NCBI GenBank assembly: GCA_020064725.1
Contig: JAGTWJ010000019.1
Location: forward strand, 4,216,001 to 4,280,000
From: Drechslerella dactyloides
Lineage: Eukaryota; Ascomycota; Orbiliomycetes; Orbiliales; Orbiliaceae
Length of the DNA: 64,000 nt
Reading direction: 5' to 3'
Shown here in pieces: positions 1 through 12,504 of the stretch. The position numbers were made by a program, and so were the translations under genes. The notes beneath the pieces are model-generated. The model was not told the DNA's origin. It did not search any database and worked only from the letters and a program-made list of their open reading frames with translations. Position 1 is the first letter of the stretch. Each line of letters opens with the position of its first letter.

Positions 1-416
1 AGCTGGTGAAACATGGGGAAAAAATTCCTCGAAGGGTAAAGAGGCATGTACGAAGCAATTCTTGGGTTATATCACCCGGCAGGTATAAGCTGGAAGAAGA
101 AAAGAACAGAAGTGAACGAACGAACGAACAATGCAATTCGCCTTTCCAATGATTGGTCAATGCACCATGAGAGATAATTGGCCCCACAGCTGTGCTTCGA
201 TTAATTCACCCACGATTGCTCCATTGTTGAAAGCTTCGAAAGATAAACCAACCAGGCTGCAGCTGCAGCATCGTGATTTTAAACGACGATAGGAGATAAG
301 AAGAAAATAACAATGAAATCGTGCGTTCAGCTCGAGATATTTGATACAATACAGCTGGCGCCGCACGTGCTCGCGCGTGCTCGCTCTGCTGCAGCTCCTC
401 TGCCCATGACACTCAC

Positions 417-786
417 CTGGGAATCTCTCCTCGTACTCGTCATTCAGACGCTGCAGCTCCGCAGCCTCTGTCGGCCCGCCTAAACTTGCCTGCTCGCTGC
501 GAGAATGCGCAGAATCCACCTTGCTAGCCCCCAGACGAGGATGGGCGGACAGGATCTGCAGCAGCAGGGCTTGGTCGCGCTCGGACGAGGAGTCCTTGAG
601 CCTGAGCAGCTCGTTCTGAACAAGAGCGATCAGGTCGCTGTAGGCGGTGAAGCCGTCGAAAGGAAGCGGTGTAATGAGGGCGTTCAGGGCGTCACATGGC
701 TCGAAGAGGTGGGACAGCAGTTCCGCTCGCCGTTCGGCGGGAAGGCTGGGGAGGGTGGTGATTGCAGGGAGGGTGTAGTGCGCCAT
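417..786 (-). CDS. OHCU decarboxylase (uraD-like), first exon; 3' part not found
   Basis: Residues 1-123 read as the front part of 2-oxo-4-hydroxy-4-carboxy-5-ureidoimidazoline decarboxylase, the third enzyme of the urate-to-allantoin route. The family signature HPRLGA, the following S-x2-EQ segment and the late LN-x2-YE-x3-FPG block are all present and correctly ordered. The ATG at 786 is the first in frame and sits just before a short hydrophobic helix typical of the family. The exon stops at a good donor (GTGAGT, first base 416) directly after FPG, where homologues continue with a conserved RYVVFVNGR-like strand and a C-terminal helix. I could not find that part in any minus frame of the remaining 416 bases. 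Without splicing, the frame runs on to a stop at 157 with an unrelated tail. Either a long intron leads beyond the window or the gene is broken. Family assignment is secure; gene integrity is not. Confidence 0.8.
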
Positions 787-3052
787 TTAAATTGTGTAAT
801 ATGGAGTTCGAGGAGGGCGGTGTATTCTTTGTCTGCTGCCCAGGGTTTCTTTTTTGGAGCCGTACGGTAGTAGATGGACGGGTGTGAATTAGTAGGAGAT
901 TCGATGGTTGTACTCTATAGCCACTTGGTTGATAATATCGCGGACGTGATCAAGGTATTATATATATGGATGGATGTCGATGTCCTGGTAGACGGAAGCT
1001 CAAGAGGTGAGGTTTATATACAGAAGTGTGTGTCGCTTTCCTGTTTCGGCAATTTCAACACGGCAGAGTACTCGAGTGCCCTAGGCCTACTCAGAATATC
1101 AAAAGCCCCATGTACCTCCATTGTCCATCTTCACTCCAAGTTTATCGGTGAGCTGCGATTCACAGATACGCGTTTCTAGAAATTCTCGAAATTGGAACTG
1201 CGGCATCAGTGAGATTGCGTTCAAGCCTTGCCGCGTGCACAGCAGGTTCGGCCGGTCTTCGGCTCGTTCGGAACCGGCCGAAGCTAAGCTCGACCAACCC
1301 TGCATTTCCAAAAGGCTTAGCTCAGAGTGGGCGAACACTCCAATACGAGTCGTTTTCGTCGTGCATATGCATTTGGTTCGAGATTCACTAAAATTAAGCA
1401 CTCCACTTAGTACACCACCATATTTTCAAGATCACTGTCCATTAGATGTTGTCACCGAGGGGTTCGTGTACGCAATGGTTCCCATGTATTGTACGAAAGT
1501 CCTATATATCTGGCTGAAGGGTCTGTACTAGTACGGCTACAGGAATCCCTGCATACCCTGCAGCCGAAGCCCATGCAGACGACTTAAGATTCGTCATGTG
1601 AATATACTGAATCCCGTAATCACAGAGTGCCGGACCCCGCAAAGTATCAGGATGTACTTCTACATTTAGAGTCCATGTAAATGTATGTAAATGACCCAGC
1701 TGGTCGGTGTACTGCTGGCGCGTTTTATTGGCAGCGCTGCAAGAACACTGATAATTACGTAACGTGGAAAACTTCCCAGGTATGTGGTCGCCCGACTCTA
1801 TAGTATACTTCGGTTCGCAAAGCCTGGGATGGATCAAAATAACACACGAGCTCCTCTTCTTGTGTGCAATCAGAAAGATATACGTATCTGAACCACACCG
1901 CTAGCCGTGAAATTGCACGCACTAGTTATAGTAGCTGCAACCATACTCCTATTGCAATATGAATGACATAGCACCCTAAACTCTCGATAGATAACTGCGA
2001 TGATTGACCATCGAAGTTGTATCCTCAATATCTGGGTCCCGAATGAGATCTGTAGCCCACTTTGCGCTTCTGAGGGCACGCAAACCACTTCTCGCTGGCG
2101 CCTGGAACCTGGGTTGTCTTCTGGGATGGATCGGTTTCATGGCTCTCAATACTCTGTGAAACCCATAGTAGCTTGATAGGAATGATCATCCAAAGTTCAT
2201 GAGTGTTTTAAGGTATTAAGAAGAACTGTGAACAAGACGGCTGGATGTAGCTGTAAACCTAAAGACTTTTGCGGGCTGGCCGCGGAGGTGCTTAACTGCG
2301 GAGAGAGTCTCAGGGCGCTCCTAAGGAATGCCTTGTTATGCATGTATGTAAGTATCGACGTCAATGTGTAATGTATGACGGTGCTAATGCTTGTTAGGAA
2401 GCTCGCATAGGAATGATGGCATATTGATTGGGGAATGAGCGCTTGTCTTGCGAGCCAGAAGCTGAGTACTAGTATGTCCTAAGCAGCGTCTATCTTCTGG
2501 TTTCAATTGATTGTCTGGCTTCGAGCTGCTGGATTGCTGGATTGTCGCTTTGGAGCCGAAGCTCTGGAGCATGGCCTAGACTCTTGGTGATATCCACAAT
2601 CAATTTTCGAAAATTCATTGGTATATTTGGCCTCGTACAATCTATAGATGTAGTATACTGTACAGCTGTATGCATGTATTGATTAAACGTTATAAACTAA
2701 CTGATCTTTAAAACCAGAATTTCCGGTGTTCACCTCGATAGCTAAGCCATGTGCCTGCATCATTAAATTTAAGCCAGCTGCCATACATGTACGAAGAGTC
2801 GACTCGATGAGAGGACTTTGCAACAGCAGGGCGTTCTTTTGCTCTCACATGTAGTCTCGAGGACGCGGACGCTTGCACACGCCAGTTCCGTAGGTTGTCG
2901 TGTTGACCACAGGCCGACGCCAAGACTTTCGCGGGTCCCTGGGCACACTCTAATCTCCAGAAAATTTCGCGAGACCGAAAAAAGTTCTGGTGCTACACAC
3001 TCGCGAACCTCACACCCGCACCTACCAAGACCTTCCTCTCACCACCATTACC
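787..3052. other. Intergenic, divergent uraD-like / RRP5
   Basis: No supportable gene in 2.27 kb. Short reading frames here have no recognisable composition or motif. It contains two nested inverted repeats at 1247-1323 and must hold the promoters of both flanking genes. No tRNA-type B box was seen. Confidence 0.6.
1247..1323. repeat. Two adjacent inverted repeats
   Basis: TTCGGCCGGT at 1247-1256 is matched by ACCGGCCGAA at 1273-1282, a perfect 10-bp stem with a 16-nt loop. It is followed at once by AGCTAAGC and, about 25 nt later, GCTTAGCT, a second perfect 8-bp pair. No gene is attached. Confidence 0.6.
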
Positions 3053-6000
3053 ATGGCGAACAAGAGGAAGGACTCGCCTTCTAAAGGCGCTGTCGACACT
3101 GCAAAGTCACCAAAACGCCAGAAACTATCCGAGTCAAAGCAATCATCGTCAAAAAAGAGTTCTTCCTCGCAACCCGACGTTCCAGCAGTCCCCGCGCAAT
3201 CGTCGCTGCGCCAGTCGAACAAAGAAGAGCCATCCTTCCCTCGCGGTGGCGCATCGGCTCTCACACCTCTAGAGTATAAGGAGGTTGTAAACGAAGCCAC
3301 CCGCGAGGTGCTATTCGAAAACAATGGCGAGAAGGAAGCAGCCGCCGAAAAGACACCGCGCAAGCGCCGCCAGTCGGTATCGAAGGGCTCGTCCGCCAGG
3401 AAATCTAAGAGAGTCGATGCGGATAACCAAGAGCCGGAAATCAAGATCGAGCAACTGTCGTACAAGGTTTGTTTTCTATTCCAGCGACGCGATAGCCTTA
3501 CTCTAGTGCTAATGCTTCATACCAGAAACTCGTACCTGGCCAGCTTGTTTTCGGCTTCATCTCCAAGATCACGAAGAAAGATGTCGCAATAGCTTTACCG
3601 AACAATCTTACCGGCTACGCGCCGCTTACCTCAGTATCCGAGCAGTACACGGACCAGCTCAAAGCTAGTTTGGGCGACAGCGACGAAATGGACGTCGACA
3701 AGAGCGACGACGAGGCGGATGACACAGAATCCGAACTTCCAGGGCTGGACATGTTGTTTGAGGTCAACCAACCGATACGAGCCTACGTTATGAATGTAGC
3801 GACTGGGAGCACATCTGGCGACAAGAAATCGCGCAAGCATATCGAGCTTAGTTTGTTACCGTCGCTCGCCAACCCAGGTATAACGAAGACGGAGCTTGTG
3901 AAGGGTGTCACTGTCCAAGCGTCTGTGAAGAGCATCGAAGACAATGGATTCGTAATGGACCTCGGTCTGGACTTTGCTTCGGGGTTCATGGGAAAGTCGG
4001 ATTGTCCTGCACCTCCAAATACCGTTCGGGTCGGCCGCACTTTTCTCTGCTATGTACTTGGTGTAGCTGGTGGCGGGAAAGTTGTGCAGCTATCAGCGGA
4101 CTTCCACAAGAGCGTTAAGGGGAGAACGGGGAAGGATGTGTCTGTTGTAGACGCGCCTACCATCGACTGCTTTCTCCCTGGTACTCTCGTATCCAAGGTC
4201 TTGGTTACCGACGTCCGGGATAACGGGCTGGTTTGCAAGCTTCTGGGATCTGTAGACGTAACCGTGGACTTGTTCCATTCCGGTTGCTTCTCCAGCGAGA
4301 CCCTGAAGAACAAATACAAGGCGGGAAAACATATAACCGTCCGTCTATCTGCAACGATCCCAAGTGCGGACAACAAGAAATTTGCTGCATCTCTCCTGTC
4401 CCATGTCCAAGAAATGGGCCCACAAACACATGCTGGCAAACTGTCGCTGTCGAAACTACCTATCGGAGCCATCAAATCAGATGCGGCAATAAAGCATATT
4501 ATCCCCGGCGTCGGGTTGATCCTCAACATTGGAATGGCGGGCACCCTCGTCTTCGTGCACATCTCGCGGATATCTGACAAGAAGATAGACACTATCCTGC
4601 CCACGGGCCCCTACAAAGTTGGCAGTCAGCATCCCATCAGAATCCTCGACTACAACAGCATGGACGGCCTTCTGCAGGCCTCGATGGAGCAGAAGATCCT
4701 CTCACAAAGATACCTCAGATTTGAGGATGTTAAGCCTGGCGATGTCGTAAAGGGAAAAATAGCTCGTTTCGTCGCCGGTGGAATGATCGTAGAAATCGAA
4801 GAGGGTATCGAAGCATACGTTCCGGAGATTCACATGTCCGATACTGTGCTGCAGCATCCGGAGAAGAAGTTTCGAGAAGGCGCTGCCGTCAAGGGCAGAA
4901 TCTTGCGCGTCGATGCAGAGCTACACAGAATCAAGATGACGCTGAAAAAGGCGATTGTCAACTCGGAGGGCCCCGTGTTTGCAGATTACATTGACGTCGA
5001 GGAGGATGAAGAAACACCTGGAACGATTGTCAAGCTAATGCCCACGGGTGCCATTTTGGAATTCTATGGCGACGTAAGAGGGTTCCTCCCTGTGTCTGAG
5101 ATGAGCGAGGCTTTCATCAAAGATCCGGTGGAGCATTTCAAGGTCGGACAGACGTTGAATGTGCACGTTCTGTCCAGCGATCCTATACAGCGAAAAGTCC
5201 GGTTATCTTGTCGAAACAACGAAGCTGAAACAAGCAAGGAAAAGTCGGAGGCTCTGCAGAACATAGCACTCGGCAGCCTCGTGGATGGATCTATCATCGA
5301 GAAGTCTAACGATGACGTTGTTGTGAGTCTCGATGAAGGTATCAAGGGATTGATTGTCCTCGGTCACTTGAGCGACGGCTCGAGAGAGAAGAACTTGGCG
5401 ACATTCAAGAAATTCAGGGCTGGCCAGAAGTTGGTCGACTTGGTCGTCCTTCGTAAAGATGAGATGAGGAACTTTGTTTACCTTACCGCAAAGCCATCTC
5501 TTGTCAAGGCCGCCAAATCTGGCACTTTAGTCAAAAGTTTTCTGGATATCAAGGTCGGAAATGCGGTAGCTGGATTCGTGAAGGATATCACCCACTTTGG
5601 CATCTTTGTCAACTTCATCGGCGGGATCACAGCTTTGCTCCCGAGAAAGGTATCTACATCTACGAATGGGTTTCTCGTTTATACTGTGTTCTAACATTCT
5701 GCTAGGTTCTACCAAGGGAAGTCGAGGACCTCCCGGATTATGGATACCACCGACTCCAATCAATCACTTGCTACGTCACGGAAATCATCCCTCTCAAGGA
5801 GCAATTCACGCTATCCTTACGCCCGCCGGCTGAGCCAATCGTTGCTGCATCTAAAGTCGAGGCGGAGAAGCCGAAAGCACCTTCTGCGAGCATCGTAAAC
5901 CCGGTAGATAAGAGAATACTGGCGATCGAGGATTTCGAGCGAACTGTTCCCATCAAAGCCCGAGTAACATCCGTCAAGCCAACTCAAATCAACGTCGACC

Positions 6001-8507
6001 TCGCAGAAAATGTCAAGGGCCGCGTCGATGTCTCCGAGTTCTTCAACAGCTGGGATACCATTAAGAACAAGAAGCATCCGCTCTTAAGACATGGTCTGAC
6101 TCCAGGCCAGGAGATTGACGTTAAGGTTATCGGGTTGCACGATGTCAAGAGCCACAGATACCTCCCTATCTCTCATCGAGTCTCTAGCAAATTGCCCGTG
6201 TTCGAGCTAACTGCCAAGGCGGAAAACCTCAAAATGAACACGGAAAAGCTACCCACCTATGCTGATCTGAAGCGTGGGGATACGTACCTCGCATTTGTAA
6301 ACAATGTTCAGGGTGATCATCTCTGGGTCAGCATATCTCCCGCCATCCGAGGGAGAATCAAGGTCCTCGAAATATCAGACGATGTCACCACCCTCAGCAA
6401 TTTGGAGAAACACTACCCCGTCGGCTCCGCCTTGCGGGTTTCAGTCCTCGACGTCGACGTTGATACCGGTAGACTTGAGCTTACAGCGCGGTACTTTGGT
6501 GACAAGAAGCCCCTTGATTGGGACACCATTGTCGAGGGAATGATGATTCCTGGCCGGGTTTCTATAATTTCGGAGGGCAAAGTCATCGTCCGACTGTCCG
6601 ATAACCTCCTCGGTTCAGTCAGTCTCGCCGACATGGCTGATGATTTCGACAAGGTAGACGTCAAGAACTTCCAGAAGGACAGCGTTGTGCGCGTCTGCGT
6701 GCTAGCTGTGGACCTCCCGAACAAGAAAATACACCTCTCCACGCGCCCTTCGCGGATTCTCGACTCTGCAACCAAGGTTCGGGACGCGGAAGTGAAGACC
6801 GTCGCTGACGTGGTTGTGAGCAAAGTTTATCGGGGATTCGTTACTAACGTCGCCGACAATGGTGTGTACATCCACCTCGGCGGATCTGTCGTCGCGCGCG
6901 CGCGTATTGCAGACCTTAGCGACGAGTTTGTCAAAGACTGGAAGAAGGGGTTCCAGGTCCACCAGCTCGTGAAAGGGAAGGTGATGTCAGTGGATACTGA
7001 GACCAAGCAGGTTTCGATCAACTTGAAAAAGTCCATCGTCAGCGGGACAGCGAAGAAGACCCTGGCGGAGTACAAGGCTGGCGAGTTTGTGGACGGCCAT
7101 ATTCGCAAGGTTGCGGACTTTGGATGCTTTATTGTCATCGAGGGATCGGAGAACGTTAGCGGACTGTGCCATCGGTCACAGATCTCGGACCAGAAGGACC
7201 CGGATCCGCACAAGCTGTTCTCGGAGGGCGATCTTGTCAAGGCGAAGATTCTGAAGGTCGACCGCGAGAAGGGGAGAATATCCTTCGGACTGAAGGCGAG
7301 CTATCTAGCAGACCTCCCCGAAGAAGAACTCGTCCCACCGCAGCCGAAGGAGACTCTCGTCATCGACGTTGAGGAAGACGAGGATGAAGATGATAACTCG
7401 GATGAAGACGGCGGCGTCAAGCTCGACACTACAACCACAACCACAACCACAACCGCAATCACCCGCATCGACCGTCCTTCCATCTTCACCAACCTCCCCG
7501 CCGCGTGGTCCACCTCCGCCATGGACGACATGTTCCCCTCCGACGCTTCCTCCGACAGCGACGAGGACGCCCCCTCGTCCCCGAAACTCAAGAAGAAGAA
7601 ACCCGCAATCAAGCCCGACCTGACCGGCGACCTGGATACCCGCGTCCCACAGTCCCCCGCGGACTTTGAGCGCCGCCTCCTCGCCACGCCGAACGACCCC
7701 CTCCTCTGGCTCTCCTACATGGCCTTCACAGTCTCCGGCGGCGACACGCCCACCGCCCGCGCCATCGCCTCCCGCGCCCTCAAAACCATCGACCACCGCC
7801 TCGACGACGCCAAACTGACCATCTGGACAGCCCGCCTGAACCTCGAGCTCGAATTCGGCACACCCGCAACCCTCGACGCCGCCTTCAAGGACGCCTGCAC
7901 GCACAACGACCCGCAGAAAATCCACACGGCCCTCGCGAGCATCTACATCACCGCAGGCAAGCACGAGGCCGCTGACACCCTCTTCCAGTCCATGATCCGC
8001 AAGTTCTCGCAGGACGAAAAGATCTGGCTCAACTACTTCACCTTTTTAATGGAACATTCCCGCGGCGATGACGCCCGCGCCCTCCTCGCCCGCGCGCTGC
8101 AGGCGCTGCAGGACACCCGCGCCCACGCTTCCCTCACGCTCAAGTTCGCACAACTCGAATATCGCGCGGGCGAGGTGGAGAAGGGCCGCACGCTGCTCGA
8201 GAAGCTGCTTGCATCGTACCCGCGCCGCCTGGACTTCTGGAACGTCTATATAGACCTAGAAGCCAAGACCGGCGACGCGGACAGCGTGCGGCGGCTGTTC
8301 CCGCGTATGCTGGCGGGCGCGCGCGTGAATGCGAAGAAGGCGACGGGTGTGTTCAACAAGTGGATGGAGCTCGAGGAGCGGTTCGCGCCGGGCGATGTGC
8401 GGCGGCGGGAGTATGTGATGGCGCAGGCGGTGGAGTATCGCAAGAAACTGGTGGAGGAGAAGGAGAAGAGCAAGGAGCAAGGCGCGGAGCACGATGACGA
8501 GGAGTAG
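3053..8507 (+). CDS. RRP5: rRNA biogenesis protein Rrp5 (S1/HAT repeat protein)
   Basis: A 1779-residue nucleolar protein needed for both 18S and 5.8S/25S pre-rRNA processing. Exons are 3053-3466, 3526-5649 and 5706-8507; both introns are phase 0, and the second carries CTAAC before its acceptor. The N-terminal 140 residues are lysine- and serine-rich. About twelve to thirteen S1 RNA-binding repeats follow to roughly residue 1390 (repeated G-x-V-x-G-x-V start, GF/GxxV core, LHxS-like ends such as VHISRISD and GLCHRSQIS). An acidic linker containing a run of nine threonines leads to a C-terminal HAT/TPR-like helical domain of about 300 residues (PADFERRLLATPNDPLLWL onwards). Length agrees with yeast Rrp5 (about 1730). 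The ATG at 3053 begins a short lysine-rich start, MANKRKDS. Third-position GC rises clearly from about 7.36 kb, where the linker and HAT part begin. Confidence 0.95.
7430..7459 (+). repeat. ACAACC-type microsatellite inside RRP5
   Basis: A run of ACA/ACC codons encodes consecutive threonines in the acidic linker between the S1 and HAT parts of Rrp5. In-frame expansion would be tolerated there. Confidence 0.7.
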
Positions 8508-9217
8508 TGTATACTACGTTCGTATGCATACGATATGATACGATATAGAGGCATTGCATCTCTGATTCCCGTCTACACGAACCGCATATATGCATATGTA
8601 CCATAGTAAAAGCTAGAATATCATGCCTGCATTCATTACCATCTATTCACGACGATATCATCTAAAACTCGCAGTCGCGTCTATAGTACATGTACTATAG
8701 GCACTGACTGCTGCCGGAAATATCAGAACTTAAAACGGGAAACAAGTATAAATGCGACCATGCAGGACCGAACTTGAATTGCAACATTACCGCCGTCTAT
8801 CGACTCTAGCGACGTGTGTCTATGTGCTATATAAAGCAATACCCGCAAAGCAGATCATGCAGACATGAATGCGGACGCGCGCATGCACAGCAGGGATATA
8901 ACGTCGAAAGAAAAAAATGCATTATGACAGCATCGATCGTTGGTCGTGCGCGCAATAAAACCGAACTCCAAGCCGTTTAATGTTTTATGTACTAATGCCC
9001 CGCCGCTAGCTCGTGAGCTTTCCCATCTGTCGTTTTTTTCCCAACGTTGCATCGATCGTGAACTCTACAAAGTACCGCCCGTGACGTCCACCCGCCCATC
9101 TACCCATTCATTTATCTCGTGACGAAGGAAAAAAGAAAGAAAGAAGAAAGAGAAAACGAAAGAATCCACAACGATCGAGGTTTTAAGAAACGCGACTCAA
9201 CTCGCCCGCCTTCCGTC
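8508..9217. other. Intergenic, convergent RRP5 / transporter 3' ends
   Basis: No gene seen. Contains short AT-rich palindromic motifs (GATATGATACGATAT near 8531) and a purine-only stretch at about 9123-9164 that would be pyrimidine-rich in the transporter's 3' UTR. Confidence 0.6.
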
Positions 9218-11331
9218 TCACCTATGCTCGAAAACCCGACTCCGTCGCCGGTCCTCGTCCCCCTCACTTTCAGCATCCAGCACAGCCGCTGAGCCCGCTC
9301 CAGCAGCCGCAGCAACCCCGGTAACCTCGAGCAGCTCGTCGTCCTTGACGCTGTTGTTTACGACAAAGAACGCCCCAAAGACCAGACACGCGCCCAACCA
9401 GTAACTCCACGACGGGATAAGGTTGGTGATGATGGCATCCCCGAAGAGCGCCATCGGAATGCTGAGGCTCAGCCCAACCGTCACGATGACAGGCGTCGTG
9501 TACATCATTGCGAATACCCAACTGAAGTCCGAAACAACGGTGATACAGCAGTTGATCTAGAAAGTTCATCGTTAGCTAATTCAAGAGGAGTAAGTATAAC
9601 GCATCCGGGGAGAAGATTGATTCTTACCAGAATGATAAAGTAGACGTTTCTCGTCGGCGGCAGTTCGAACGTCTCGTACCCGGTGTAATGCAGGATGATC
9701 AAACCGGGCCACAGACACAAAAAGTTGAACAGCCCGACAAAGCCGAAGAAGAGCTGCATGCTAACCCGGCTTTCATGCCCGATCCGCACCTTCAGCAGCA
9801 CAGTGTACAGCCCGTATATCAGCGCGCCGAAGAGTGCCATCCCATCACCGAGCAGGATCTCCGCAACGGTGTGATGCCGCTCGCCGCCCGCCGAGTCCGG
9901 CTGCTCCTCGCTCTCGCCCGTCGTGGCATCGGCAGTGGATATCAGCACAACGCCAGCCATCGACACCGTGATCGCGAGCACTTTTGCCCATGAGAACCGC
10001 TCGACCTTGAACAGGGCCGCGAATATAAGCGTGAAGATTGAGGACGTCGCGGATAGAATCGTAGTCGACGCGACGGACGTGTACTCCAAACAGGCGCCTG
10101 CAAACCAATTCGCCTGGGGAAATCATTAGCACGCCTACCCCGCTAGGACACAATCAGATGGTATGGGATATGGCCGTGCACGTACTACGAACCACAGTAG
10201 GCAAAACTGTGCGCTGAGCCGCATCGTCTCCCTTGTCGAGAGCTTAGTGTGGAGACCCTGCGGCTCCTCCTCATCCTCCTCCACCTCGGCATCGTTGATC
10301 CGCGAGTATCTCGTGTCCAGCCGCGACTTACCACCCCGCAGCGGCTGCAGACGGAACAATTTGCGGACACCCGACCGTTTGAACAGCTGCTTGACGCCCC
10401 ACGGTATCAAGTACACTGTGAACGACGACGTGCTCATGTACACCACTAAATACGGCTTGACGTACGAGTCGTCCGTGAAGATGTGCTGTCATGATGCAAT
10501 CGTGTTAGCTTCTTCTGTGCCAGGCAACGAAACGAATAAACTCGCCCCTACTACATCGGGCAGGTAGCGAGTACGGCCGTAACCAAAGATAAGAAAGGTC
10601 GACGAAAACCCAAAAATAAGGACAGCTGGAGCTATAGCTATATTACTCACGCTAACCAAAAAGCTGGAAGTCACCCATAGCGTCACGACTAGCAGCAATA
10701 GCGCAATTCCAAACGCCCGCCTCGACAGTCCACCAAAGTATCTCCTGCCGGTTTCTGTGCGGCCTATGTCCTCGCTGGCCGCGCTCTCTTGGTCGCCGCT
10801 GAACAGACGCTCGCGCTCGTCCGTGCCGCCGCTCTCCTCGTCTTCCTCGTATCGGCCCATTCCGTCTACGTTGCTGGTTGTGCGAGCGTGGCCTCGTTTC
10901 CGCTTGATGTACTCTAGCTCGACCTCCTCCTGCACCTGCGGACGGTGGGCGTGGCGGTTATAATCGGGCGTCCGATGGACGGCGTGGGATGTCGGTGGAG
11001 TGAACTCGTCGCGGTACCGGTCATGGGATTGCGGGATGGAACCGAAGACTGGCAGCTGGGGAGGGATACTGTGGAGGTGTTTGGGCGGCGGGGGAGGAGG
11101 GAGAGGGAGAGGTCGGACGAGATGATTGCTGGTCCTGCTCCCGCCGACAGCGGCGATGGTGTGTCCGGCTGCTGTTGCTGCCGCTGCTGCTGCAACAGAG
11201 CGGTTGGTTGATGGCTTCGGGTCGTCCTTTGGCGGTGGCGGTGGTGGAGGAGGGGCGTCTGGTACGGCTTTCCAGCGGTCGTAGGATGAAGACGAGGGGG
11301 AGGGGGAGGTGGAGATGGGTGAGGGAGCCAC
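9218..11331 (-). CDS. EamA/DMT-superfamily transporter, SLC35F / Thi74-YML018C type
   Basis: A multi-spanning membrane protein of the drug/metabolite transporter superfamily, probably in a vacuolar or other internal membrane as for yeast YML018C and Thi74. The substrate is unknown. Exons are 10651-11331, 10186-10485, 9628-10113 and 9218-9556; three phase-0 introns have GCTAAC/GCTAAT before the acceptor. About ten hydrophobic segments are visible. The conserved cores are CLEYTSVASTTILSATSS after the third helix and INCCITVVSDFSWVFAM near the end. A long proline/serine-rich cytosolic N-terminus precedes the first helix. The tail (DDELLEV then an acidic stretch) is cytosolic. The start is uncertain: position 11331 is GTG, the frame has no ATG upstream to its stop, and the first in-frame ATG is at 10860. 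An upstream first exon is therefore likely. From 11331 the model is 601 residues; from 10860 it is 444. Confidence 0.85.
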
Positions 11332-12454
11332 CTTTAAGCCTTTTAAGAATATACACCTGCTGGCGAGGAGGGGTGGGGGGAGGGTGAAGGGAGGACGGGA
11401 AGGGAAGCTTCGGTAGACGAGACGGACAAGCTTCGTTCGGATTAATGCACCCTGGCGAGTGGACGTTTAGGCCGAGAAGCGGAGGCGTGGTCAAGGTTCC
11501 ATCGGGCAGCCGGCGGGCAGCAGGGTAGCGTATCCTCGCCGTCGGGTGGGGTGGCAGAGGGAAGGATGCGGTGTCGATGGGCGGGATGGGGATGTGCGCA
11601 CCGGGTCCATCCACGGGTCGAGCTGCCAGGACGGTCTGTCGGCGACAGGATCGGGACTGGCGGCGCTCCGGCAGCTGCGAGGCTGAACGTCGGGATACGA
11701 TAGAGCTGCGATTATTCCGTATACGGAGTCGTATACGAGCACGGTTCTCCGTAGCGTTCAGCTATCAGCTCAGCGAGCGCTGGCGATAATGCAATGCAGG
11801 CCGGCGTGTGGTGTGGATGTCCAGCCGTGATGCGGTCTATTACGTCGCACAACGACAAACTGCGATCACAATGCAGTCCAGCTGTTACGTATCAGCGAAC
11901 GATCTAGCTGTCTCGGGTGTTTTTTTTCCTGCTGCCGTCCGGACCGTCGTATCTGTCGGCGCGAGAGGACTGGCGATGCGTCTCGAAAAGAAAAAATGGG
12001 GGTTTCTGTCCTCCGTATGCAGTTATGATGACCTATCAGCAGGCGCATTGCATCCGCTATCAGCGCTAAGGAACAGACCACGCGATCACTCCGGACGGAA
12101 CGCCGGCGGGGGCAGCTGAGAGCGACATCGTACGTACATGGACATACAGTATCTTACACGTTCCACAGAGCAGATCATGCACCGCTCGAGGTAGTCCCGC
12201 GTGGAGGTGTCGATGGGAATAATTGGTCGAGTGCGGTTGACGTTGGCTGGTCGGTTGGTCGGTTGATGGTGATACAGACGGATGCCGGCCGGTGGAATTT
12301 TAACGACCACACGTACAGTCTTACAAGCAGCACTATAGCTCTTTCTACATATCGGCTGCGCAGCCGGAAAACGCCCTTCGAAGCCGCACAGGCCCCTGAA
12401 TCGAGCCATTCGCAGGGCTCCTTCCATCCCTCCAGCCGTACCAAGTAGATTGGC

Positions 12455-12463
12455 TATATATAA
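12455..12463 (+). promoter_or_regulatory. TATA-like element before the tRNA-like sequence
   Basis: TATATATAA lies 42 nt upstream of the proposed 5' end of the tRNA-like element, a spacing seen for TATA boxes of some fungal Pol III genes. Its function here is inferred. Confidence 0.3.
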
Positions 12464-12504
12464 CTGAACGGCACTTCGTATCTTACCGGGACAGCGCAGC
12501 TGAC

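Noticed and set aside
1121..1531. A 136-codon plus frame
   Set aside because: No motif, no codon bias like the neighbours, overlaps an inverted repeat; probably random.
7305..7964. A 219-codon minus-strand frame rich in Gly and Val, opposite RRP5
   Set aside because: Produced by high third-position GC in the RRP5 linker and HAT region; composition is not protein-like and RRP5 is certain.
11021..11614. A 197-codon Pro-rich minus frame starting with an ATG at 11614
   Set aside because: Wrong frame for the transporter, no known domain; a spliced link into the transporter is possible but I found no convincing donor and acceptor.
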